Shown in pieces: positions 50,701 through 62,700 of a DNA stretch of 64,000 nt (positions are counted from its first letter, which is position 1; each line of letters opens with the position of its first letter). Under the pieces are notes generated by a model. The model made no database searches, was not told the origin of the DNA, and saw only the letters and a program-made list of their open reading frames with translations. Origin of the DNA: Amycolatopsis sp. CA-128772 (lineage in GTDB: Bacteria; Actinomycetota; Actinomycetes; Mycobacteriales; Pseudonocardiaceae); contig NZ_PPHG01000072.1 of assembly GCF_002904295.1 (NCBI RefSeq), positions 62,001 through 126,000 on the forward strand, given 5' to 3'. The position numbers were made by a program, and so were the translations under genes.

Positions 50701-53700
50701 GCTCTTCGACGCCGCCACGATCGACCGCTTCGCCGGGCACCTGCGGACGCTGGCCGAGGCGGTGGTCGCCGAGCCGCACCGGCCGGTGGCCGGGCTGCCG
50801 ATCATGGCCGGCGCCGAGCTGGCGCACCTGCACGAACTGTCCCGCGGGCCCGTTCTCGACGCGCCGGCGGCCACCTTGCCGCAGCTGTTCGAGGCCCAGG
50901 TGGCCCGCACCCCGGACACGGTCGCGGTCGTCTGCAAAGGCCGTTCGCTGACCTACCGGGAGCTCGACGAACAGGCCGGCCGGCTGGCCCGGGTGCTCGT
51001 CGAGCGCGGCGCCGGGCCCGAGCGGTTCGTGGCCGTCTCGCTGCCGCGCACCGAGCGGATCCTGGTGGCGCTGCTCGGCGTGCTGAAGTCCGGCGCCGCC
51101 TACCTCCCGGTCGACCCGGCCTACCCGGCCGACCGGAAGGAACTGATCCTCGAAGACGCCGCGCCGGCCCTGCTGCTGACCCGGGACGGCCACGGTCCCG
51201 GCACCGTGCCCGCCCTCGCCTTCGACGACCCCGCCCTGCTCGACGGTGTCTCCGCCGAGCCGCTCGCCCGCGCCACGAACCCGGACCACCCCGCCTACGT
51301 GATCCACACCTCCGGCTCGACCGGCCGCCCCAAGGGCGTCGTGGTCGCCCACCGCAGCGCCGCGAACCTGATGGCGTGGGCGGAAACCGACTTCCGGGAC
51401 GTCTTCCGTCCGGGGTCCACAGTGGTCGCCTCGACGTCGCTGAACTTCGACGTCTCGGTGTTCGAGATCTTCGCGCCGCTGATGACCGGCGCCACCGTCG
51501 AGATCGTGCGGGACGTGCTGGCCCTCGGCGAAGGCGAGCAGGACGGCCGGCCGGTCGGCCTGGTCAGCGGCGTGCCCTCGGCGTTCGCCCAGCTGCTGGC
51601 CCAGGGCGCGGTGTCTGTGCGGCCGTCCACTGTGGTCCTGGCCGGCGAGGCGTTGACGCTGCACGCGCTGCACGACATCCGGAAAGCGTTGCCCGGCAGC
51701 CGGATCGCCAACATCTACGGGCCCACTGAGTCCACTGTGTACGCCACTGCGTGGTACCACGACACCGACCGCACCCCGCCGATCGGCCGCCCGATCGCCG
51801 GCATCCACGCCTACGTCCTGGACGGCGGCATGCGGCCGGTCCCCGTCGGCGTCCCCGGCGAACTGCACCTCGGCGGCGCGGGCGTGGCCCGCGGCTACCT
51901 CGGCCGGCCGGGCCTGACCGCCGGCCGGTTCGTCCCCGACCCCTTCGGCGAGCCGGGCGCCCGGATGTACCGCACCGGCGACGTCGTGCGCTGGACCGCC
52001 CGCGGCGAGCTGGAGTACCTGGGCCGCGCCGACGACCAGGTCAAGATCCGCGGCTTCCGGATCGAGCCCGGCGAGGTCGAGGCCGCGCTGCGCAAGCACC
52101 CGGACGTCACCGAGGCGGTCGTGGTCGCGCGCACCGACGCCGGCCACCAGCGGCTGGTCGCCTACGTCGTCCCCGAGGCCCCCGCGGACCTGCGGGAGTT
52201 CCTCGGTGCCTCGCTGCCCGCCCACCTCGTGCCCTCGGCGTTCGTGCCCCTGCAGCGGCTCCCGCTCAACCCCAGCGGCAAGCTCGACCGGCGCGCCCTG
52301 CCCGCCCCGGACTTCTCCGGCGGCACCACCCGCGTCGCCCCGCGGACGGAGACCGAACGGCTCCTGGCCGGAATCTGGGCCGACGCCCTCGGCCTGCCCG
52401 AGGTCGGCGTCGAGGACAACTTCTTCGAGCTCGGCGGCGACTCGATCCTCAGCATCCGGCTGGTTTCCGAGGCGGCGAAGGCCGGCCTGCGGATCACCAC
52501 CAAGGACGTCTTCCGGCACCAGACGATCGCCGCGCTCGCCGCGGCCGCCGGGGTAGCCGAGGTGGCCGGCCCGGTGGCCGAGCGGCCCGCCGCGACCGGC
52601 GAGGTCGTCGTCACCCCGATCCAGCACTGGTTCCTGGACACCGATCCGGCCGACCCGGACCAGTTCGTCCAGCAGCTGAGCGTCCGCCTCGCCGACGACG
52701 TCGACGAAGACCGGCTGCGGGCGGCGGTCGCCACCGTCGTCGCCCACCACGACGCCCTCCGGCTGCGCTTCCGCCGCACCGCCGGCGGCTGGACGCAGGT
52801 CCACGCCGAGCCCGGCGAGACCGACGTCTTCGGCGCGGAGATCGACGTCGAGCACGGTCCGCTGGTCAGCGCCGAGCTCACCGGCACGACGCTGCGCCTG
52901 GCCGTGCACCACCTGGTGGTCGACGGCGTCTCGTGGCGGATCCTCCTGGAGGACCTCGACCACGCCTACCACGGGCGCGCCCTGGGGGCCCGGACGACGT
53001 CGTTCCAGGAGTGGGCCGGCCGGCTCGCCGGGCATTCCTTCGCCGAAGACCTCCCGTACTGGCAGGCGGTCGAGGGTGCGGACATCCCCCTGGACACCGG
53101 CGGCGCCAACACCGTGGCGAGCACCCGCACGGTCACCACCCGGCTCGACGCCGAGCTGACCCGGGCCCTGCTGCAGGACGTCCCCGGCGTCTACCGCACC
53201 CAGGTCAACGACGTCCTCCTGGCCGCACTCGGCGGCGCCCTGCGCCGGTGGACCGGCACCGGACGCGTACTGGTCGACCTCGAAGGCCACGGCCGCGAAG
53301 ACCTGTTCGACGACGTCGACCTGTCCCGCACGGTCGGCTGGTTCACCTCGATGTTCCCGGTCGCGCTCGACGTGCCCGGCACCGAAGTCGCGACCCTGCT
53401 CAAGTCCGTCAAGGAGCAGCTGCGCGCGATCCCGGCCCGCGGCCTGTCCTACGGCGTCCTGCACCACCTCACCGGTACCGCTCCCGCGGTGAGGCCCCGG
53501 CTCAGCTTCAACTACCTCGGCCGGTTCGAGGCCGATGGCGAGCTGTACCGGGGCCTCGAGCGGGACCTCGAACTCCGCCAGCACCCCGCGGACGTCCGTG
53601 CGCACGCCGTCGACGTCGTCGCCCGGGTTTCCGGAGGCCGCCTGGAGATCACCTGGTTCTACTCGGAACAGCTCCACGAGGAAGCCACGATCCGGACCGT

Positions 53701-56700
53701 CGCCGACGACCTCGTCCAGGGGCTGGCCGGGATCGTCGCGCACTGCACGGAACCGGGCGCCGGCGGCCGCACGCCGTCCGACTTCCCCCTGGCCGGCCTC
53801 GACCAGGCCGCGGTGGACCGGCTGGCCGGCGACGGCCGCGGCGTCGAGGACATCTACCCGCTCACCCCGGCGCAGGCCGGCATGCTCTTCCACCGGCTCA
53901 CCGGCGGCGGCCGGCACGCCTACCTCCAGCAGGTGACGTTCGTGCAGGACGGCGTCCCCGACCCGGCGGCGCTGGGCCGCGCCTGGCAGCGGGTGGCCGA
54001 CCGGACGCCGGTCCTGCGCAGCCAGGTGGTCTGGGACGGCGTCGACGCGCCCGTGCAGGTCGTGCACCGGCAGGTCGCCCTGCCGATCTCCTACCGCGAC
54101 TGGACCACCGGGCCGGAAGACCTCGAAACCGTGCTGGCCGCCGACCGCGCGGCCGGGCTCGACCTCGGTGTCGTCCCGCTGATGCGGCTGCTGCTCGCCA
54201 AGGTTTCGGCCACCGAGGTCCGCGTCGTTTGGACGTTCCACCACCTGCTGCTCGACGGCTGGAGCCTCTTCCAGGTGCTTTCGGACGTCGCGGCCGCGCT
54301 CGCCGGGCGCCCGCTGCCGGCCCGGCGCCCGTTCGCCGACCACGTCCGGTGGCTGGCCGCGCAGGACCAGCCGGAGGCGGAACGCTTCTGGCGCGCGCAG
54401 CTCTCCGGCCGCCCCGAGCCGGTCCGGCTGCGCACCGACCGCACCCCCGACGGCCACGCCGTCGAGTCCACGGCGTCGCTGCGGGTCGAGCTGCCCGCCG
54501 GGCCGCTGCGCACCGCCGCGCAACGGCACGGGCTGACCCTCAACACGCTCGTCCAGGGCGCCTGGGCGGTGCTGCTGGCCCGCCACGGCGGCCGGCCGGA
54601 GGTCTGCTTCGGCACCACGGTCTCCGGACGGCCCGCCGAACTGCCCGGCGCCGACGAGATCACCGGCATGTTCATCACCACGCTGCCGGTGCTCGCCGAC
54701 GTCGACGAGCAGGCGCGCGTCGCGGACTGGCTGCGCGACCTGCAGGCCGCGCAGGCCGAGGCCCGCCGGTTCGACCACCTGCCGCTGGCCCGCCTGCAGA
54801 GCTGGGGCGGGGAGTTCGACACGCTGCTGGTCTTCGAAAACTACCCGGTCACCGCGGAGCTCGGGCTGCGCGACCTGCGGGGCGTGGAGACGACCAACTA
54901 CCCGCTCAGCGTCGTCGCCTACCCCGGCGAGGACCGCCTGGAGCTGCTGTTCGGCTACGACCCCGAGCTCTTCGACGCCGAGACCGTCGCCGGGTTCGCC
55001 GGGCACCTGGAAACCCTGCTCACCGAGCTGGCGACGCGCCCGGACGAGCCGGTGTCCCGGCTGCGGATGCTGACCGACGCCGAGCAGCTCGACCTGGCGC
55101 GCTGGAACGACACCGCACAGGACCACCCGGCCGCGACCGTGCCGGCGCTGTTCGCCGAGCAGGTCCGCCGAACGCCGGATGCGATCGCCGTCACCGGCGC
55201 GGAAACGCTGACCTACGCGGACCTGGACGCGCGGGCGAACCGGCTGGCCCGCCGGCTCGTCGGCCTCGGCGCGCGCCGGGACGAACTGGTGGCGCTGCTG
55301 CTCGGCCGCTCGGCCGACGTCGTCGTCGCCGAGCTCGCGGTGCTCAAGGCCGGCGGCGCGTACCTGCCGCTGGACGCCCGCGCGCCCCGCGAGCGGCTGA
55401 CGGCGCTGCTCGGCGGCGTGCGCGTGCTGGTGACCGACGACGCCGGCCGCGCGCTGGCCGAAGACGTCCACAGTGGACAGATCGCGTCGGTCGGCGAGCT
55501 CGGGAGCGGACCGGCCGAGGCGCCGGACGTCCTTATACGCCCCGGAAACCTCGCGTACGTCATGTACACGTCGGGCTCGACCGGGACGCCGAAGGGGGTC
55601 GCGGTCACCCACCGGGACGTGACCGGCCTGGCCCGCGACCGCAGCTTCGCCGGCCCCGCGCACCGGACGGTGCTGATGCACTCCCCGCTGGCCTTCGACG
55701 CCTCGACGTACGAGGTGTGGGTGCCGCTGCTGAACGGCGGCCGGGTGGTCGTCGCGCCGCCGGGGGACATCGACGCGGAGGTCCTGCGCCGGCTGACCGG
55801 CGCGCACGGCGTGACCGCGCTGTGGCTGACCGCCGGGCTGTTCCGCCTGCTGGCGCAGGAAGACCCGGCGTGCCTGGCCGGCGTGGCCGAGGTGTGGACC
55901 GGCGGCGACGTCGTCCCCGGCGAGGCGATCCGCCAGGTGCGGGCGGCCTGCCCGGGCCTGACCGTGGCCGACGGCTACGGCCCGACCGAGACGACCACCT
56001 TCGCCAGCCGGTTCGTGCTGGCGCCCGGAGCCGCGGTGCCGGACGTGGTGCCGATCGGCGGGCCCCTGGACGACATGGCGGCCCACGTCCTCGACCACGG
56101 GCTGCGGCCGGTGCCGCCGGGCGCCGTCGGCGAGCTGTACCTGGCCGGCACCGGGCTGGCCCGCGGCTACCTCGGGCAGCCGGGGCTGACCGCCGAACGG
56201 TTCCTGGCCGACCCGTCCGGGAAGCCGGGCGCGCGGATGTACCGCACCGGCGACCTCGTCCGCTGGAACCGCGCCGGGGTCCTGGAGTTCGTCGGCCGCG
56301 CCGACGACCAGGTCAAGATCCGCGGCTTCCGCGTCGAACTCGGCGAAATCGAGACCGCGCTGACCGCCCACCCGGACGTCACCGAGGCCGTCGTCGTCGC
56401 GGCCGAGACCGCCGGGACCAAGCGGCTCGTCGCCTACGTCGTCGCGAACGGGACGCCGGACCTGCGCGAGTTCCTGCTCCGGTCGCTGCCGGACTACCTC
56501 GTCCCGGCGGTGTTCGTGCCGCTCGACGCCCTGCCGCTCAACGAAAACGGCAAGGTCGACCGCCGCGCGCTGCCCGCGCCGGACTTCGTCTCCTCGCCCG
56601 GGTACCGCGAACCCGCCACGGACGCCGAGCGGCTCCTCGCCGGCATCTGGGCGGAGGTGCTGCGGGTGGAGCGCGTCGGCGCCGACGACAACTTCTTCGA

Positions 56701-59700
56701 ACTCGGCGGCGACTCGATCCTCAGCATCCAGGTCGTCTCCCGCGCCCGCCGCGCCGGGCTCGACCTGATGCCCGGCCAGGTGTTCGACCACCCGACCGTC
56801 GCCGCGCTCGCCCTCGCCGCCACCCCGGCCGCGCCCGCCGCGGCCCCCGCCGGGCCGGCGACCGGCGAAGTGCCGCTGACGCCGGTGCAGCACTGGTACC
56901 TCGACCCGCGGCCGGTGCACGCCGGCGAGTTCGTCCAGTCCGTCGCCGTCGACCTGCCGGTCGCGCCGGACCCCGCGGTGCTGCGCCGCGCGCTGCGCGA
57001 GCTCCAGCAGCACCACGACGCCCTGCGGCTGCGGTTCACCGCCGACGGCCAGCACTACGCCGAAGACGTCGCCGACGTCCTCGACGCCACCATCGACCTG
57101 GAGAAGGGGCCGCTGCTGCGGGCCGGACTGTCGGGCACGACGCTGACGCTCGCCGCGCACCACCTGGTCGTCGACGGCGTGTCGTGGCGGATCCTCCTGG
57201 AGGACCTGGACACGCTCCTGGCCGGCGGACAGCTCCCGCCTCGGACCACGGCGTTCGGCGACTGGGCCCGCACCCTGGCCGGCCACGCGGCCGGCGGCGG
57301 GTTCGACGATGAACTCGCGCACTGGACGGCCATCGACGCCGACCCGGCGCTGCCGGTCGACGCGGCCGGCGAAAACACCTACGGCTCGGCCCGGTCCGTG
57401 GTCGTGCGGCTGCCCGCGGAGCAGACCCGCGCGGTGCTGCACGACGTGCCGGGGGCGTACCGGACGCAGGTCAACGACGTCCTGCTGGCCGCGCTCGGCC
57501 GGGTGCTGCGGGACTGGACCGGCCGCGACCGCGTGCTGGTCGACGTCGAAGGCCACGGCCGCGAGGACCTGTTCCGCGGCCTCGACCTCTCCCGCACGGT
57601 CGGCTGGTTCACCTCGATCTTCCCGGTCGAGCTGACCGCGGCCGGCGGGGACTGGGGCGAGGCGCTGAAGGCGGCGAAGGAACAGCTGCGCGCGGTGCCC
57701 CGCCGCGGCATCGGTTACGGCGCCCTGCGCTACCTCACCGGCACCGCCCCGCAGATCGACCCCCGGATCAGCTTCAACTACCTCGGCCGCTTCGACCACG
57801 GCGGCAGCCTCGGCGGCGCGGCCCACCCCGAACAGCTGCGTGCGCACCAGCTGGACGTCGTCGGCGCGGTCGTCGGCGACGAGCTGGAACTCACCTGGCA
57901 CTACTCCGCGGGCGTGCACACGGAAGCCACCGTGCGCCGGCTCGCCGGCGCCCTCCTCGAAGCGCTCACCGGGATCGTCGGGCACTGCGCCCGGCCGGAC
58001 GCCGGCGGTCGCACGCCGTCGGACTTCCCCCTCGCCCGGCTCGGCCAGGCCGCCGTCGACCGCCTGGCCGGCAACGGCCGGACCGTCGAGGACATCTACC
58101 CGCTCACCCCGATGCAGTCGGGCATGGTCTTCCACAGCCTCGTCGACGGCGCCGCCGGGACCTACCTCAACCAGGTGCGGCTGCGGCTGACCGGGATCGA
58201 CGACCCCGCCCGGCTCGCCCGCGCGTGGCAGCGGGTGGTGGCGGACACGCCGGTGCTGCGCAGCCGCGTCGTCTGGGACGGCCTGGACGAGCCGGTGCAG
58301 GTCGTCGACCGCACCGCGGGTGTCCCGGTCGTCCACCTCGACTGGACGGCGCTGGCCGGCGACGAGCGCGAACGCGAGCAGGAGCGGTTCCTCGAAGCCG
58401 ACCGCGCGCAGGGGTTCGACCTGGCGGCCGCGCCGCTGATGCGGCTGGCGTTCGCCCGCCTGCCCGGCGGGGACGTGCTGGTCGTCTGGACGTTCCACCA
58501 CGTGCTGCTCGACGGCTGGAGCGCCGCGCAGGTGTTCGGCGAGGTGTGCGCCCGGTACGCGGGCGCCGCCGGGCCGGGCCATCGCCCGCCGTTCCGCGAA
58601 TACCTGCGCTGGCTCGGCGAACAGGACACCGCGGCCGCCGAAACCCACTGGCGCGAACAGCTTTCCGGGCTGCGGACGCCGACGCCGCTGCCGTACGACC
58701 GCCGTCCGGTGGAGGCGCACCGCGCGCGGTCCGCCGCGTCGGTGCACGTCTCGGTGCCCGCCGACGGGCTGCGTGACCTCGCCCGGCGCGCCGGTCTCAC
58801 GCTCAACACGATCGTCCAGGGCGCCTGGGGACTCGTGCTGTCCCGCCGCAGCGGGGAATCCGACGTCGTCTTCGGGACCACCGTGTCCGGCCGGCCGGCC
58901 GACCTGCCGGGCGTCGAGGCCATGGTCGGGCTGTTCATCAACACCCTGCCCGCGCCGGTGACCGTCCACGACGGACAGACCGTTTCGGCCTGGTTGCGTG
59001 ATCTGCAGGCCGCGCAGGCCCGCGCGCGCCGGTTCGACTTCGTGTCACTGGCCCAGCTGCAGGGCTGGGCGGGCGGCAGCACGCTGTTCGACAGCATCCT
59101 GGTGTTCGAGAACTACCCGTTCGACGCCGACGCGGTCGCCGCGCACGGCATCGGCCTGCACGAGGAAGGCGACCTGCAGCCGACCAACTACCCGCTCAGC
59201 GTGGTCGTCACGCCGGGCGAGCGGCTGTCGGTGGCGTTCGACCACGACCCCGACCTGTTCGACCGGGCCACCGTCGACCGGCTCGCCGGCCACCTCGCGC
59301 TGGCCCTGGAACGCATCGCCGCCGCCCCGGACGGGCGGGTCGGCGAGCTCGACCTGCTCACCGAGGACGACCGCGAGCTCGTGCTGCGGACGTTCAACGC
59401 GACGGCCCACCCGGTGCCCGAAGCCACCGTGGTGAGCCGGTTCGCCGACCAGGTCCGCCGGACGCCGGACGCTTTCGCGGTCGACGACCTGACCTACGCG
59501 GAGCTCGACGCCCGGGCCGCCGGGCTCGCGGCCCGGCTGATCGAGCTGGGTGTCGGCGCCGAGGACCGGGTCGGGCTGCTGCTGGAGCGGTCGGCCGGCC
59601 TCGTCGTGGCCGAGCTGGCCGTGCTGAAGGCCGGGGCCGCGTACGTGCCGGTCGACCAGCGGGCCCCGGCGAGCCGCATGCGGCTGGTCCTGGCCGAAGC

Positions 59701-62700
59701 GGGCGTCTCCGTGGTCGTCACCGACAAGTCCGAAGTGGACGTCCACGATGGACTTGTCGTGCGCGTCGACGAAACCGGTCCGCCCGGTGCACCGGACGTC
59801 CCGGTTCGGCCCGGGAACCTGGCGTACGTGATGTACACGTCCGGGTCGACCGGCCAGCCCAAGGGCGTGGCGGTGACCCACCGCGACATCGTCGCGCTGG
59901 CTTCGGACCGCTCGTTCGCGGGCGAAGCACACCGGACCGTGCTGCTGCACTCGCCGCAGGCGTTCGACGCCTCGACGTACGAGGTCTGGGTGCCGCTGCT
60001 GAACGGCGGCCGGGTGGTCGTCGCGCCGCCGGGGGACGTCGACGCCGACGTGCTGCGCTCGCTCGTCACCGGGCGGGGCGTCACCGCGCTCTGGCTGACC
60101 GCCGGGCTGTTCCGCCTGCTGGCGCAGGAGGATCCCGCGTGCCTGCGCGGGGTGGGGGAGGTGTGGACCGGCGGTGACGTCGTGCCGGCCGCCGCCGTCC
60201 GGCAGGTGCGGGACGCCTGCCCCGGCCTGACCGTCGTCGACGGCTACGGCCCGACCGAGACGACCACCTTCGCCAGCCGGTACGTCCTGGCGCCCGAAGC
60301 CGCGGTCCCGGACGCGATGCCGATCGGGCGGCCGCTGGACAACATGGCGACCTACGTCCTGGACGAGGGGCTGCGGCCGGTCCCGCCGGGGGTGACCGGA
60401 GAGCTGTTCATCGCCGGCCGCGGCGTGTCCCGCGGGTACCTCGGCCGGCCCGGCCTCACCGCGGAGCGGTTCGTCGCCGACCCGTTCGGCGCGCCGGGGG
60501 AGCGGATGTACCGCACCGGGGACGTCGTCCGCTGGACCGGCGACGGCCTGCTGGAGTTCGTCGGCCGGGCCGACGACCAGGTGAAGATCCGCGGCTTCCG
60601 GATCGAGCTGGGCGAGATCGAAACGGCACTGGCCGCCCACCCGGACGTCACCGAGACCGTGGTCGTCGCGCGGGACCGGCGGCTCGTCGCCTACGTCGTC
60701 ACGACCGGGACACCGGACCTGCGCGAGTGGCTGCAGCGGGACCTGCCCGACTACATGGTGCCCTCGGCCTTCGTGACGCTCGACGCGCTTCCGTTGAGCG
60801 ACAACGGGAAGGTCGACCGCCGGGCGCTGCCGGAGCCGGCCGCGGAGCCGATGGCCGGGTACGTGCCGCCCCGCACGGAGACCGAACGCGTGCTCGCCGG
60901 GGTCTGGGCCGGCGTGCTCGGCGTGCCCGGCGTCGGCGTCGAAGACAACTTCTTCGAACTCGGCGGCGACTCGATCCTCAGCATCCAGGTCGTCTCGCGG
61001 GCCCGCCGCCACGGCCTCGCGCTCACCCCGCGGGACCTGTTCGCCCACCAGACCGTCGCCGCGCTGGCCGTCGCGGCGGGCTCGGCCGCGGTCACCGTGG
61101 CCGAGCAGGGGCCGGTCACCGGCTACGCCGCGCTGACCCCGATCCAGCACTGGTTCTTCGCCGGGGACTTCGGCGATCCGGCCGGGTTCACCCAGTCGGT
61201 CCGGATCGAGCGCGACGAGCCCTACGACGTCGAGCGGCTGCGCGCGGCGCTGGCCACCCTGACCGGGCACCACGACGCCCTGCGGATGCGGTTCACCGGC
61301 ACCGGCCAGGAAAACGCCGCGGCCGGACCGGCCGAGGTCCTCGGCGCCGGGATCGACGTGGCGAACGGGCCGCTGCTCACCGCCGAACTCCTCGACCCCG
61401 CGGTCCTGCGGCTGACGGTCAACCACCTCGTCGTCGACGGTGTCTCGTGGCGGATCCTCCTGGAGGACCTGGAAACCGCCTACCGCGGCGGCCCGCTGCC
61501 GCCGAAGACGACCTCGTTCCGCGACTGGGCCAACCGCCTCGCCGCGCACGCCGAAGCCGGCGCGTTCGACGACGAACTGCCGTACTGGCGCGAAGCGCTC
61601 GCCGTCGACGCGGCCCTGCCGGTCGACCGCGACGCCACCGGCACCGGCGCCGGCACGGTCACCACGCGCCTGGACGCCGAGCTGACCCGGGCGTTGCTGC
61701 AGGACGTCCCGGGCGTCTACCGGACGCAGGTCAACGACGTCCTGCTGGCCGCGCTCGGCCGGGTGCTGGCCGGCTGGACCGGCCGCGAGGGCGTGCTGGT
61801 CGACCTGGAGGGCCACGGGCGCGAAGACCTGTTCGACGACGTCGACCTGTCCCGCACGGTCGGCTGGTTCACCTCGCTGTACCCGGTCGCGCTGCGGATC
61901 GGCGGCGACTGGGGCGCCCTGCTCAAGTCGGTCAAGGAACAGCTGCGCGCGGTGCCCCGCCGCGGTGTCGGCTACGGCGCCCTGCGGTACCTGACCGGGA
62001 CCGCGCCCGCGCTCGCGCCGGAGATCAGCTTCAACTACCTCGGCCGGCTCGACGGCGCGGCCGGCAGCCTGGACTCCGCGGTCGGCGAAGGCGCCGGGCG
62101 GGCGCACCTGCTCGACGTCGTCGGCCGCGTGGACCGGGACTCCCTGGAACTGACCTGGTACTACGCCCGCGACACGCACACCGCGGCCACGGTCGGGAAG
62201 CTGGCCGCGGACCTGGTGGCCGCGCTGGGCGAAGCCGTCGCACACTGCGCCGGCCCTGGCGCGGGCGGCCGCACCCCGAGCGACTTCCCCCTGGCCGGGC
62301 TGGACCAGCGGCAGGTGGACCGGATCGCCGGCGACGGCCGCGGCGTGGCCGACCTCCACCCGCTCACCCCGATGCAGGCCGGCATGGTGTTCCACGGCCT
62401 GTCCCAGGAAGCCCAGGGCGTCTACTTCGAACAGGTCACCGCCGTCCTGGACGGTGTGGCCGAGCCGAAGTTCCTGGCCGAAGCCTGGCAGCACGTGGTC
62501 GACCGGACGCCGGTGCTGCGCGGCAGCGTCGTCTGGGAGGACGTTCCGGATCCGCTGCTGGTGGTGCACCGCGCGGCGCGGGTGCCGGTCACCGAGCTCG
62601 ACTGGCGGGGCCGCGACCGCGAGGAGGCCCTGCGCGAGCTGCTCGCCCGCGACCGCGAGGTGCCGTTCGACCTGGCGGCCGCGCCGCTGCTGCGGGTCAC

